From contig NC_010334.1 of the NCBI RefSeq assembly GCF_000019185.1, forward strand, positions 62,001 to 126,000: a stretch of DNA of 64,000 nucleotides, read 5' to 3'. The stretch is from Shewanella halifaxensis HAW-EB4. GTDB taxonomy: Bacteria > Pseudomonadota > Gammaproteobacteria > Enterobacterales > Shewanellaceae. The position numbers were made by a program, and so were the translations under genes. Below are positions 17,354 through 26,217 of this stretch, one piece after another. The notes beneath the pieces are model-generated. The model was not told where the DNA came from. It saw only the letters and a program-made list of their open reading frames with translations, and did not search any database. The stretch's first letter is position 1. Each line of letters starts with the position of its first letter.

Positions 17354-18005
17354 TGTAAAGAGAGGAGATGAAGTCCCCGCTTCACTTGCAGCACGAAGAA
17401 GCTACAAAGATGAAGATGTGGTAAAAGCGCTTGAACGTGCTTTTCATAAGAAGTGTTATCTTTGTGAGACGAAAGAACCACAAGATATCAATGTTGAACA
17501 TTTTGTAGCTCATCAAAATAATGATGATTTAAAGTACGATTGGAGTAATTTGTATTTTTCTTGTGGGCGATGTAACAACATAAAGTTGCAGTATTTCAAT
17601 AATCTATTGGATTGCTGTGCCCCGAATCAAGATGTGTTTCGAGAGATAAAACTGTTGCCACCTAGAACTCCTGGCGCAAGGAAGTTAGTTGTAGAACGAC
17701 AGAGTGAAGATGCTAGGTCTGTAGAAACTGAACAGCTTTTAGAGAAAATTTATAACAGTGATCATACGGTTAATAAAGCTGTCACAGGAAGCTACTTGAG
17801 GAAAAAAATAAATACGCAGTTTGCATTATTTCACAAATGGCTCAATGTATATTATGCCGAGGATGCGCTAGAAGCTGAGCGTGAAGATGCATTAGAGAGA
17901 ATTCAAGTGCTTATGTCTGATCAGTCTCAATACTCAGCATTTATCAAGTGGTGTATTCTTGATGATGAAGACTTGAATGAATTACTTGGACCTTTGATCA
18001 ACTAG
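17346..18005 (+). CDS. HNH endonuclease, Septu PtuB-like
   Basis: 219 residues; the ATG lies inside the end of the ATPase gene (8-nt overlap), implying translational coupling. The nuclease core is C37-x2-C40, E51-H52, N68, C73-x2-C76-N77: a zinc-stabilised HNH (beta-beta-alpha metal) site, with the sequence around VEHFVAH...WSNLYFSCGRCN typical of PtuB and retron-Ec78-type effectors. The C-terminal 130 residues are helical and not recognised. It probably acts with the upstream ATPase as the DNA-cutting subunit of an anti-phage complex. AT-rich like its partner. No reverse transcriptase is present, so it is not a retron here. Confidence 0.78.
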   Translation: MFNVKRGDEVPASLAARRSYKDEDVVKALERAFHKKCYLCETKEPQDINVEHFVAHQNNDDLKYDWSNLYFSCGRCNNIKLQYFNNLLDCCAPNQDVFREIKLLPPRTPGARKLVVERQSEDARSVETEQLLEKIYNSDHTVNKAVTGSYLRKKINTQFALFHKWLNVYYAEDALEAEREDALERIQVLMSDQSQYSAFIKWCILDDEDLNELLGPLIN

Positions 18006-18013
18006 TGCCGCAG

Positions 18014-18030
18014 TTCGGCAACTTCGATGG
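18014..18030 (+). repeat. Right copy of the 17-bp direct repeat
   Basis: TTCGGCAACTTCGATGG, 9 nt after the HNH gene's stop, one mismatch from the copy at 15956-15972. Confidence 0.7.
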
Positions 18031-18397
18031 TGAACGTAGAAATTTAATGATCATGCTTTTCTAACCAAGTGTAGATGCGGCCGTGACCGTCCATGACATG
18101 GTGAGAGATAACGGAGTTATTAAGCTCTCGAACGAGAGGCAGGATGCCGAACTGGCCTTTAAACAGGGGTGTTGTTTGTCATGGCCGAGCTTCCAGGGAT
18201 GGATTTACAGCGTGTCATGGCAGTGTCTGCACATACGCTGACCGCAGGTCATTAGCTGCATCAGATGCAGACAGTCATAACTGAGGTGATTAGATACTAA
18301 ATCCTGTCCAGCATCAGCCGTAGGAAAATAGGAACCACGGCTGCCGGAAGCGACTCCGAAGTTCCAAATAAAATAAAAACTAACAGCGACACCCAAA

Positions 18398-18416
18398 CGA
18401 TGAGCATGCCTCATCG
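18398..18416 (-). terminator. Hairpin at the end of hutI
   Basis: Perfect stem CGATGAG / CTCATCG with a CATGC loop, 15 nt beyond the hutI stop. There is no clear T run on the minus strand, so it may be a processing or stabilising hairpin and not a classic terminator. Confidence 0.45.
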
Positions 18417-18431
18417 CTCAGGCATTACACT

Positions 18432-19658
18432 CTACTGGTGTACAAGGTTGCCGTTTTTCACCACATCCACACACGAGGCGACACCATAGGTGTAGGCTAG
18501 CTCCGCTGGGGTGCTGATATTCCATATGCAGAAATCGGCGGTCATGCCGACTTCAATAACGCCGACATGATCATCAATACCTAATGCCTTGGCGGCATTG
18601 CGCGTCATACCTGCTAATGCTTCCTCTGGGGTTAAACGTAGCAGGGTGCAGGCCATATTGAGCATCAATAGGCTTGAGCAAAGTGGCGATGAGCCGGGGT
18701 TGTAGTCGCTGGCGACCACCATAGGGACTTGGTATTTGCGCAGCAAATCGATTGGCGGGTGCTGGGTTTCACGTAGAAAGTAAAATGCGCCGGGTAATAA
18801 GGTCGCGCAGGTGCCACTTTCACTCAGGGCTTTAACACCTGCTTCATCAAGGTATTCGATATGATCCACAGACTTTGCCCCAAGCCTAGCTGCCATGGCT
18901 GAGCCGCCCATGTTAGAGAGCTGCTCGGCATGTAGCTTGATGTCGAGTCCTGCATCGATAGCGGCGGTCAGTACGCGCTCTGTCTGTTCTAGGTTGAAGG
19001 CGATATTTTCGCAAAATACATCCACGGCATCGGCAAGGTTCTCTGCCATTACCTTAGGTAGCATCTCATTGATCACTAAGTCGACGTAAGCATCGCTATC
19101 ATTTTTGTACTCAGGTGGAATGGCGTGGGCGCCTAAGAAGGTGGTTTTAACATCTACATGATGGTGCTTACCTAGCTCTCGGGCAACGCGCAAAATCTTT
19201 AATTCGGTTTCGATATCTAAGCCGTAACCCGATTTGATTTCTACTGTGGTCACGCCCTCTTTAGCCAGCGCGTTTAAACGCTGGCGACCCAGTTCAAACA
19301 GCTCGGCTTCATCGGCTTCGCGGCAGGCGTTGACGGTCGAGATGATACCGCCACCACTGCGGGCGATCTCTTCATAGCTGGCGCCCTTTAGGCGTAGCTC
19401 AAACTCATTAGCGCGATTGCCTGCAAAGATTAAGTGAGTATGGGCATCAATTAACCCCGGGGTGATCCAACCACCTTTACCCTTGTAAATCGGTGTGCCG
19501 AATACATCAAATTCAGGCAAGTCGCTACGTTTACCTACCCAAGCAATTTTGCCATCTTGTACGGCGAGTGCCGCATCGGTAATTGCGCCGTAAGGCTCTG
19601 AAATCTTTGGCGACATTGTAGCTATGTTGATATCTATCCAGACTTGATCCCACGACAT
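18432..19658 (-). CDS. hutI: Imidazolonepropionase
   Basis: 408 residues from the ATG at 19658, the usual family start (MSWDQVW); an upstream in-frame extension to 19709 is not needed. Hydrolyses 4-imidazolone-5-propionate to N-formimino-L-glutamate, the third step of histidine degradation. Amidohydrolase motifs are present: DAHTHLIFAGNR (metal-binding HxH), LGAHAIPPEY, LHAEQLSNMGG and VASDYNPGS (metal Asp). It is divergent from hutC with a HutC-type operator between them, so it is probably induced by urocanate together with hutUH. Confidence 0.95.
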   Translation of the reverse strand: MSWDQVWIDINIATMSPKISEPYGAITDAALAVQDGKIAWVGKRSDLPEFDVFGTPIYKGKGGWITPGLIDAHTHLIFAGNRANEFELRLKGASYEEIARSGGGIISTVNACREADEAELFELGRQRLNALAKEGVTTVEIKSGYGLDIETELKILRVARELGKHHHVDVKTTFLGAHAIPPEYKNDSDAYVDLVINEMLPKVMAENLADAVDVFCENIAFNLEQTERVLTAAIDAGLDIKLHAEQLSNMGGSAMAARLGAKSVDHIEYLDEAGVKALSESGTCATLLPGAFYFLRETQHPPIDLLRKYQVPMVVASDYNPGSSPLCSSLLMLNMACTLLRLTPEEALAGMTRNAAKALGIDDHVGVIEVGMTADFCIWNISTPAELAYTYGVASCVDVVKNGNLVHQ

Positions 19659-19750
19659 GATGCAGTTCTCTTTTTGGTTGTTTTTGCAGTGGCTGAATAC
19701 TAACACCAAACATCAGCACTAAAAATAATTTGTGAGCCCGCTTGTATTTA

Positions 19751-19764
19751 CTTGTATATACAAG
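19751..19764. promoter_or_regulatory. HutC operator between hutI and hutC
   Basis: CTTGTATATACAAG is a perfect 14-bp palindrome that matches the known HutC recognition sequence (CTTGTATGTACAAG type). A half-site CTTGTATTTA lies directly to its left at 19741-19750. It is about 70 nt upstream of hutC and about 90 nt upstream of hutI, where one repressor dimer could control both divergent promoters. Confidence 0.85.
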
Positions 19765-19833
19765 CTAGGATTGTAGCCGAGTTTTTAAGCATGTAAATAG
19801 CTGTTTGCAAGTTCAGCTGCAACGGGAAGGTTA

Positions 19834-20538
19834 ATGGCGACGCCAAAGTTTGAAGAGATTAAGCAATATATTTTAGCGCAAATTGAGTCTGGCGAGTGGG
19901 CCGAAGACAGCCGCGTGCCGTCTGAAAATCAATTAGCCGAGTTGTTTAACTGTAGCCGCATGACAGCGCGTCGAGGCTTAACTGAGCTGACAGAATCCGG
20001 TGTATTAGAACGTTCTCAAGGCTTAGGTACTTTCGTTGCCGGACTCAAAACCCAGTCTTCTATGATGGCAATTCGTAACATTGCCGATGAGATTAAAGAC
20101 CGTGGCCACGGCTATAGTGTGCAGCAAGTTGAGCTGACCCAGACCCATGCGACTGGTGCCATCGCTATTGCGCTAGGTTTAGAGGAGGGCGGCAATGTGT
20201 ATCGTTCGGTTTTAGTACACTGCGAGCAAGGCACACCGCTGCAGTTAGAAGAGCGCTTCGTTAATCCGAAACTGGTGCCTGATTATTTAGCCCAAGATTT
20301 TACCAAGCAGACTCCCCACGAATATCTATCTATGGTGGCACCGCTTACCGAAGCCAAGCACACCATCGAGGCTAAGCTCGCCGATAATGCGCAGTTAGCT
20401 TTGCTCAACATCGATGCGTCAGAACCCTGTTTACAGATCACTCGCCGTACTTGGTCGCGCCAAGGTGTGGTGAGTTTTGCACGTTTAGTGCACCCGGGAA
20501 GTCGATTTAGATTAGGTGGTCACCTGACTTTTAGCTAA
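19834..20538 (+). CDS. hutC: Histidine utilisation repressor (GntR family)
   Basis: 234 residues; GGGAAGG precedes the ATG. The N-terminal winged helix (about residues 5-70) carries SRVPSENQLAELFNCSRMTARRGL, the GntR recognition-helix region, and the C-terminal UTRA domain (about 90-230) would bind urocanate. It represses the hut genes, and a HutC-type palindrome lies in its own promoter region, so autoregulation is likely. hutU starts 163 nt downstream on the same strand. Confidence 0.93.
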   Translation: MATPKFEEIKQYILAQIESGEWAEDSRVPSENQLAELFNCSRMTARRGLTELTESGVLERSQGLGTFVAGLKTQSSMMAIRNIADEIKDRGHGYSVQQVELTQTHATGAIAIALGLEEGGNVYRSVLVHCEQGTPLQLEERFVNPKLVPDYLAQDFTKQTPHEYLSMVAPLTEAKHTIEAKLADNAQLALLNIDASEPCLQITRRTWSRQGVVSFARLVHPGSRFRLGGHLTFS

Positions 20539-20644
20539 AGCTTATTGGCCGTTAGGGATAGCTGGCTACCGTTCCACAAGTAAAAACGCTCAACAACACG
20601 ATTTATAAAATGCTCTAAAAAATTAAAAAGACCGTAAATATAAA

Positions 20645-20660
20645 AGCTTAAAAATAAGCT
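20645..20660 (+). promoter_or_regulatory. Hairpin in the hutC-hutU gap
   Basis: AGCTTA/TAAGCT with an AAAA loop, in AT-rich DNA 42 nt before hutU. It could be part of the hutU leader; no HutC palindrome was seen in this 163-nt gap. Confidence 0.35.
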
Positions 20661-20701
20661 GATAAGAAAAACACAAAAACAAATTGAACGAGGTAGTACC
20701 G

Positions 20702-22366
20702 ATGGATAAGAGACACGATCCAAGCCGCCGCATCATCGCGCCGACAGGAACAAAGCTAAGCTGTAAGAGCTGGTTAACTGAAGCACCGATGCGGATGTTG
20801 ATGAACAATCTGCATCCTGATGTTGCTGAGCGTCCTGAAGACCTCGTGGTTTACGGTGGTATCGGCCGTGCTGCACGTGACTGGGAATGCTACGACAAAA
20901 TTGTTGAAGTATTGCAGCGTCTTGAAGATGATGAAACGCTGATGGTGCAATCGGGCAAACCAGTTGGAGTATTTAAGACTCACAGCAATGCGCCACGGGT
21001 GATTATTGCTAACTCTAATCTAGTACCACACTGGGCAAACTGGGAACACTTTAACGAACTCGATAAAAAGGGTTTGGCCATGTACGGCCAGATGACGGCA
21101 GGTTCGTGGATCTACATCGGCTCGCAAGGTATCGTGCAGGGCACCTACGAGACTTTTGTGGCGATGGCTAAGCAACACTTTAATGGTGTATCTGCTGGCA
21201 AGTGGATCTTAACCGGCGGTCTTGGCGGTATGGGCGGTGCGCAACCTCTTGCGGGTACCATGGCGGGTTACTCGGTACTCACTTGTGAAGTGGACGAAAC
21301 CCGTATCGATTTCCGTCTTCGTACAAAATATGTTGATAAAAAAGCGACTTCACTCGATGAAGCCTTGGCAATGATTGAAGAAGCCAACAACAGCGGCAAG
21401 CCGGTATCTGTGGGACTATTAGCCAACGCAGCCGATGTGTTTGCCGAGCTGGTGGAACGAGGTATAACCCCTGATGTGGTGACCGACCAAACCTCTGCTC
21501 ACGATCCGCTAAATGGCTACCTGCCACAGGGCTGGACGCTAGAATATGCAGCCGAGATGCGTAAAAAAGATGAGGCGGCTGTAGTTAAGGCGGCTAAGCA
21601 GTCGATGGCGGTACAGGTTAAGGCGATGCTAGCATTGCAAGCTGCTGGCGCGGCGACCACCGACTACGGTAACAACATTCGTCAGATGGCATTTGAAGAG
21701 GGGGTTGAGAATGCATTCGACTTCCCGGGCTTCGTACCGGCTTATGTACGCCCACTATTCTGCGAAGGTATTGGCCCTTTCCGCTGGGTAGCACTGTCTG
21801 GCGACCCTGAAGATATCTACAAGACCGATGCCAAGGTAAAAGAGCTTATTCCTGATAACCCGCAGCTACACAACTGGCTCGATATGGCGCGCGAGCGTAT
21901 CGCCTTCCAAGGTCTGCCATCACGGATCTGTTGGGTGGGTCTAAAAGACCGTGCGCGTTTGGCATTAGCCTTTAACGAAATGGTTAAAAATGGCGAGCTT
22001 TCAGCGCCAATCGTGATTGGTCGCGATCACTTAGACTCAGGCTCAGTTGCCAGCCCTAACCGCGAAACCGAATCAATGCTCGATGGCTCTGATGCGGTAT
22101 CGGATTGGCCATTGATGAATGCTCTGCTTAACACCGCAAGTGGCGCAACTTGGGTGTCGTTGCATCACGGCGGTGGTGTTGGTATGGGCTTTAGCCAGCA
22201 CTCAGGTGTGGTGATTGTGGCCGATGGCACCGACGACGCGGCAGTGCGCCTCGGTCGCGTACTGTGGAATGATCCGGCTACCGGCGTGATGCGTCACGCT
22301 GATGCGGGTTACGATATCGCTAAAAATTGTGCAAAAGAGCAGGGTCTAGACCTGCCAATGCTATAA
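20702..22366 (+). CDS. hutU: Urocanate hydratase
   Basis: 554 residues from the ATG at 20702 (GAGG nine bases upstream), matching the usual family length; the upstream ATG at 20684 has no ribosome site. Converts urocanate to 4-imidazolone-5-propionate using tightly bound NAD+. Highly conserved segments are visible: GKPVGVFKTH, TAGSWIYIGSQGIVQGTYETF, GGLGGMGGAQPLAGTMAG (NAD-binding), and DQTSAHDPLNGYLP. hutH begins 20 nt after its stop, so the two are one operon. Confidence 0.96.
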   Translation: MDKRHDPSRRIIAPTGTKLSCKSWLTEAPMRMLMNNLHPDVAERPEDLVVYGGIGRAARDWECYDKIVEVLQRLEDDETLMVQSGKPVGVFKTHSNAPRVIIANSNLVPHWANWEHFNELDKKGLAMYGQMTAGSWIYIGSQGIVQGTYETFVAMAKQHFNGVSAGKWILTGGLGGMGGAQPLAGTMAGYSVLTCEVDETRIDFRLRTKYVDKKATSLDEALAMIEEANNSGKPVSVGLLANAADVFAELVERGITPDVVTDQTSAHDPLNGYLPQGWTLEYAAEMRKKDEAAVVKAAKQSMAVQVKAMLALQAAGAATTDYGNNIRQMAFEEGVENAFDFPGFVPAYVRPLFCEGIGPFRWVALSGDPEDIYKTDAKVKELIPDNPQLHNWLDMARERIAFQGLPSRICWVGLKDRARLALAFNEMVKNGELSAPIVIGRDHLDSGSVASPNRETESMLDGSDAVSDWPLMNALLNTASGATWVSLHHGGGVGMGFSQHSGVVIVADGTDDAAVRLGRVLWNDPATGVMRHADAGYDIAKNCAKEQGLDLPML

Positions 22367-22386
22367 AAAGAATAAGAGGCATTAAC

Positions 22387-23919
22387 ATGAGTCATTTAGT
22401 ATTAACTCCGGGTACGTTAACCCTGGCGCAAATCCGTGAAATTAGCCGTGGCAAGGTGACATTAGAGCTGGCTGAGAGTGCGATCGCCGATATCAATACC
22501 AGTGCAGGTTTAGTACAGCAGGTATTGGATGAAGGCCGCACGGTTTACGGCATCAACACTGGCTTTGGCTTATTAGCCAACACTAAGATTGCCGCCGAGG
22601 ATTTACAGCTGCTGCAGCGCTCGATTGTACTGTCCCATGCGGCAGGTACAGGTAAGCACATGAGCGATGAAACCGTGCGCTTGATGATGGTATTGAAGAT
22701 TAACTCACTGAGCCGTGGATTCTCCGGTATTCGTTTAGAGGTGATCAACTTCCTGATTAAGCTGGTTAACGCGGGTGTCTATCCATGTGTACCAGAGAAA
22801 GGCTCTGTCGGCGCATCGGGCGACTTAGCACCGCTATCACATATGTGTTTGCCACTACTTGGTGAAGGTGAGATGAGCTACCAAGGTCAGCTGATTAGCG
22901 CGGCTGAAGGTCTTGAAATCGCGGGCCTTAAGCCAATCGAATTGGCGGCGAAAGAAGGCTTAGCACTACTTAACGGTACTCAGGCATCGACGGCTTTAGC
23001 ACTCGAAGGTTTGTTTAATGCTGAAGATCTATTTGCCGCAAGCTCAGTGATTGGTGCCATGAGTGTTGAGGCGGCAATGGGCAGTCGTAGCCCGTTTGAT
23101 CTTCGTATCCATGCGGCTCGTGGTCAGAAAGGTCAGATCGATTCGGCGGCCGTGTTCCGTCATCTGCTCGGGGATGAGTCTGAGATCAGTCTCGCTCACC
23201 TTAACTGTGAAAAGGTGCAAGATCCTTACTCACTACGTTGTCAGCCACAGGTGCTCGGTGCCTGTTTAACCCAAATTCGCCATGTGGCCGAGGTATTAGG
23301 CACAGAAGCGAATGGCGTCACCGATAACCCATTGGTGTTCCAAGATACGGGCGATATTATCTCTGGCGGTAACTTCCATGCCGAGCCTGTTGCTATGGCG
23401 GCGGATAACTTGGCAATTGCTATCGCAGAACTTGGCTCTATTGCCGAGCGTCGTATAGCGCTATTGATTGACTCGAACCTATCGAAGCTACCCCCATTCT
23501 TGGTTGAGAACGGCGGGGTCAACTCAGGCTTTATGATTGCCCAGGTGACGGCTGCGGCATTGGCATCAGAGAACAAGACCTATGCGCACCCTGCGTCAGT
23601 CGATAGCTTACCAACTTCGGCGAACCAAGAAGACCATGTGTCTATGGCCACCTTTGCGGCGCGCCGTCTACGTGACATGTCTGAAAACACTCGTGGAGTG
23701 CTGGCGGTTGAATTGTTGGCAGCGGCGCAAGGTTTGGATTTCCGTGCACCACTGCAACCCGCGCTTGCGGTTGCACGGGCTAAGGGCGAGTTGCGTGAGC
23801 TGGTGGCCTACTATGATAAGGACCGTTTCTTCGGCCCAGATATCGAGGCGGCAACGGGCCTTTTGCTTACAGCCAGTTTTAATGCTTACCTGCCAGCAGA
23901 TATCTTACCTAGCCTATAG
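22387..23919 (+). CDS. hutH: Histidine ammonia-lyase
   Basis: 510 residues from the ATG at 22387 (AAGAGG upstream). Removes ammonia from L-histidine to give urocanate, the first step of the pathway. The Ala-Ser-Gly triad that forms the MIO electrophile is in GSVGASGDLAPLSHM (about residues 138-152); other conserved pieces are YGINTGFG (Tyr ligand) and NQEDHVSM. Last gene of the hutU-hutH operon, followed by a strong terminator. hutG/formiminoglutamase genes are not in the window. Confidence 0.96.
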   Translation: MSHLVLTPGTLTLAQIREISRGKVTLELAESAIADINTSAGLVQQVLDEGRTVYGINTGFGLLANTKIAAEDLQLLQRSIVLSHAAGTGKHMSDETVRLMMVLKINSLSRGFSGIRLEVINFLIKLVNAGVYPCVPEKGSVGASGDLAPLSHMCLPLLGEGEMSYQGQLISAAEGLEIAGLKPIELAAKEGLALLNGTQASTALALEGLFNAEDLFAASSVIGAMSVEAAMGSRSPFDLRIHAARGQKGQIDSAAVFRHLLGDESEISLAHLNCEKVQDPYSLRCQPQVLGACLTQIRHVAEVLGTEANGVTDNPLVFQDTGDIISGGNFHAEPVAMAADNLAIAIAELGSIAERRIALLIDSNLSKLPPFLVENGGVNSGFMIAQVTAAALASENKTYAHPASVDSLPTSANQEDHVSMATFAARRLRDMSENTRGVLAVELLAAAQGLDFRAPLQPALAVARAKGELRELVAYYDKDRFFGPDIEAATGLLLTASFNAYLPADILPSL

Positions 23920-23946
23920 GTAGTATGGGTTAAGTAAGCAGATAGT

Positions 23947-23970
23947 AAAAAGGGCCCTAAGGCCCTTTTT
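23947..23970 (+). terminator. Terminator of the hutUH operon
   Basis: AAAAAGGGCC / GGCCCTTTTT with a CTAA loop; a symmetric structure that could also stop transcription arriving from the GNAT gene on the opposite strand. Confidence 0.9.
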
Positions 23971-23994
23971 GTCTTAAAGGGCATATGTTAGCGT

Positions 23995-24402
23995 TTAATG
24001 CTCAGTACCTGCGTATATCCACATAGGCTCTGTTTTACCTGCACGCTCGAAGCCTAGAGCCTTGTAAAACTCGACGGCATCGCCATCAGCGGTAAGCATT
24101 TGTTGGTGAAAACCGCAGTAGACAGACTGCATCGCAGCCATCATCTTGCGGCCGATACCTTTACCATGTAGAGATGGATGAACGAGCATGTGAGAATAAT
24201 ACACAACGAGATGGCCGTCAGAGATGGCGTTGCCGATCCCCACCAATTTACCCTCATAGCGTGCCGTAACAAGTGTATGAGAGTTGCGAAGCGCAAGGAT
24301 TAACAGATCGGGCTTATCCGCTGAAGACCACTCATTTGCTTGATAGAGTTCAATCGTTTCGGTTTCTTCTATGAGGCCGTTGAGTTCAATTTGAAAGTCC
24401 AT
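23995..24402 (-). CDS. GNAT-family N-acetyltransferase
   Basis: 135 residues. The acetyl-CoA binding motif HPSLHGKGIGRKMMAAM (about residues 76-92) and the following beta-bulge/C-terminal VEFYKALGFE are typical of small-molecule GNAT enzymes. Acceptor unknown. It converges on the hutUH operon and shares the bidirectional terminator; no functional link to histidine metabolism is evident. Confidence 0.85.
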   Translation of the reverse strand: MDFQIELNGLIEETETIELYQANEWSSADKPDLLILALRNSHTLVTARYEGKLVGIGNAISDGHLVVYYSHMLVHPSLHGKGIGRKMMAAMQSVYCGFHQQMLTADGDAVEFYKALGFERAGKTEPMWIYAGTEH

Positions 24403-24746
24403 ATCTACTTCGATCCTGATTGTGTATCGCCATCATTGGGGGCTTTTCATGGATTAGCTAAAAAGGTGTAGCACAGTGGAAGCTAATTCATCGTTAAATT
24501 GCTCTGCTTTAACAGTGGGTTACACATGCGTTTAACCGTGCTGCTGAGCTTGAATATTACTTTACAGAAAGAAGCCTAATCAATTAAAAATTATCTTTTT
24601 TGCCTTAATCTAGCGGGCTCCTTTGCTGCCTGATAGTTTTAATCTCAGCTATAGAAGTTACTGATTTTGGGAGCAAATGCTCGGTAGTCAAATGAGTTTT
24701 TCGATACTATTTAGCAAAGGCTATATCTAAATTAGGTGAAGTTATA
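24403..24746. other. Divergent intergenic region between GNAT and LysR genes
   Basis: About 340 bp, AT-rich, expected to carry promoters for both genes. No operator, hairpin or small gene was recognised. Confidence 0.4.
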
Positions 24747-25673
24747 ATGCTTGCGGATTCGAAAATTAAGATTCGTCAAATTGAAGCGTTTCGCTGCTTT
24801 ATGTTGTCAGGCACGGTAACGGGAGCTGCCGAACTCCTGTATATCTCTCAACCTGCAGTGAGTCGATTGTTGTCCGAGCTTGAGTATCGTGTCGGTTTTC
24901 CACTTTTTATCCGTACACACAATAAGTTAGAGGCGACACCTGAGGCCAAGCTGTTCTATAAGGATGTTAACCGAGTATTTGTGGGCATGAACAGTTTAAC
25001 CTCTTCGGCTGATGCCATCGCCCGTAATAATCAGGGGCGATTGCGTATCGGAGTCATGCCTATCTGCTCTAACAGCTTTATGCCCGATGTGATTGCGGCG
25101 TTTTTAAGCTTGCACCCTAATGTATCGATTGAGCTGGAGTCGGCATCGAGAATTCAGTTATTGGAGATGGTACGAAGTCATAGAATCGATATCGCGATAA
25201 CGACTAACGTTGAAGCGGATGAAGATGAGTTCAGCTGTCGCTTTCTGCGCAGACACCGAGCGGTGGTCTTGCTTCATGAGGGGCACCCATTAGCACAAAA
25301 AAGCTCACTCTCACCGATCGATCTGAAACATGAACGCTTTATGACCTTGGCTTATGGCAGCCCGTTTCGAACCCGAGTCGAAGATGCATTTCTTAAGCAG
25401 AGTGTTAAGCGTAATATTATCCTCGAAGCGAGAGAGCAAAGTACGCTATTTCAGTTGGTAAGAAAGGGAGTTGGCATCGCAATTTTAGATCCTTTCGTAC
25501 TGCACTCAGGAGCTGATGGCATTGTGAGTCGTCCATTTGAGCCTGTAACTGAGTGGGAATACCACGTGGTTCAGGCAAAAGGCATCCAGACTCCTAGAAT
25601 GGTGAATGCTTTTCTAGACATCTTATTTGAGTATTTTGAAAGCCCCTCGCTGAATAAAGAGCCTGACCGTTAA
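24747..25673 (+). CDS. LysR-family transcriptional regulator
   Basis: 308 residues; AGGTGAAG precedes the ATG. The N-terminal HTH is IRQIEAFRCFMLSGTVTGAAELLYISQPAVSRLLSELE (about residues 9-46), followed by the linker helix and a type-2 periplasmic-binding-protein-like effector domain (about 95-300). Its ligand is unknown. It faces the RidA/transporter/PLP-enzyme/exporter gene series tail to tail, the two being separated by a bidirectional terminator. LysR genes more often sit divergent from their targets, so regulation of this cluster is only a possibility. Confidence 0.9.
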   Translation: MLADSKIKIRQIEAFRCFMLSGTVTGAAELLYISQPAVSRLLSELEYRVGFPLFIRTHNKLEATPEAKLFYKDVNRVFVGMNSLTSSADAIARNNQGRLRIGVMPICSNSFMPDVIAAFLSLHPNVSIELESASRIQLLEMVRSHRIDIAITTNVEADEDEFSCRFLRRHRAVVLLHEGHPLAQKSSLSPIDLKHERFMTLAYGSPFRTRVEDAFLKQSVKRNIILEAREQSTLFQLVRKGVGIAILDPFVLHSGADGIVSRPFEPVTEWEYHVVQAKGIQTPRMVNAFLDILFEYFESPSLNKEPDR

Positions 25674-25694
25674 TTTTAAAATGGAAAAACAATT

Positions 25695-25727
25695 AAAAAA
25701 ATACCGCAGCATGCTGCGGTATTTTTT
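25695..25727. terminator. Bidirectional terminator between lysR and ridA
   Basis: ATACCGCAGCA/TGCTGCGGTAT is a 22-bp perfect palindrome flanked by A6 and T5, serving both convergent genes. Confidence 0.95.
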
Positions 25728-25755
25728 GGGGGATTCGCGGGTCATTGAATTCTGA

Positions 25756-26142
25756 TTAGCTTCTTACTGCAATCGCTTCGATTTCAATCTGTGCATCTTT
25801 AGGTAGACGGGCAACCTCTACACATGAACGAGCTGGGTAACTTGCACCAAGCTGATCGAAGAAGTTTTGATAAACTTCATTCACGATTGGGAAGTTGTTC
25901 AAGTCTTTAACGAAAACCGTCATCTTGAACACGTTTGCCATAGTCAGACCCGCAGACTCTACGATAGCCTGAACGTTCTTTAGTGACTGTAGTGCCTGCT
26001 CTGCAACATCTGCAGACATCTCACCAGTAGCTGGGTCGATTGGTAGTTGGCCAGAAGTAAAGATCATGCTGCCTAGATCGACACCTTGAACATATGGGCC
26101 GATAGCTGCAGGTGCTGATTCAGTGTTAAGTGCTTTAGTCAT
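25756..26142 (-). CDS. ridA: RidA-family enamine/imine deaminase
   Basis: 128 residues. RidA hydrolyses reactive 2-aminoacrylate-type enamines, released by PLP enzymes, to keto acid and ammonia. The signature near the C-terminus, PARSCVEVARLPKDAQIEIEA, contains the substrate-binding arginine, and GQLPIDPATGE is the conserved N-terminal loop. It is the last gene of a leftward series whose third-from-last member is a PLP-dependent lyase of a family that makes 2-aminoacrylate, so a dedicated clean-up role is an attractive inference. It could equally be the general housekeeping RidA. Confidence 0.9.
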   Translation of the reverse strand: MTKALNTESAPAAIGPYVQGVDLGSMIFTSGQLPIDPATGEMSADVAEQALQSLKNVQAIVESAGLTMANVFKMTVFVKDLNNFPIVNEVYQNFFDQLGASYPARSCVEVARLPKDAQIEIEAIAVRS

Positions 26143-26217
26143 TTCTATTTCCTGTTTTTATCTGTGACGGACTACGCCGCCACAGTTATTGTTATTCGTT
26201 TATTGTATTAGTTGCAA

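Larger units (their letters stand above)
18006..18431. other. Hairpin-rich intergenic DNA right of the ATPase/HNH pair
   Basis: About 425 bp without a credible gene. It starts with the second copy of the flanking direct repeat and contains further hairpins: CTCTCG/CGAGAG (18125-18138), TGACC/GGTCA (18239-18251), CTGCATC/GATGCAG with a one-base loop (18256-18270). Its GC content is higher than that of the defence pair and it reads like a multicopy intergenic repeat, but no second copy is in this window. Confidence 0.6.

Noticed and set aside
18205..18414. 69-codon frame opposite the right border
   Set aside because: Runs across hairpins and shows no start signal; most likely chance.
15486..18431. 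Retron (RT plus ncRNA) with PtuAB effectors
   Set aside because: No reverse transcriptase gene is present; the hairpin array is not of msr-msd form and no RT motif was found on either strand.
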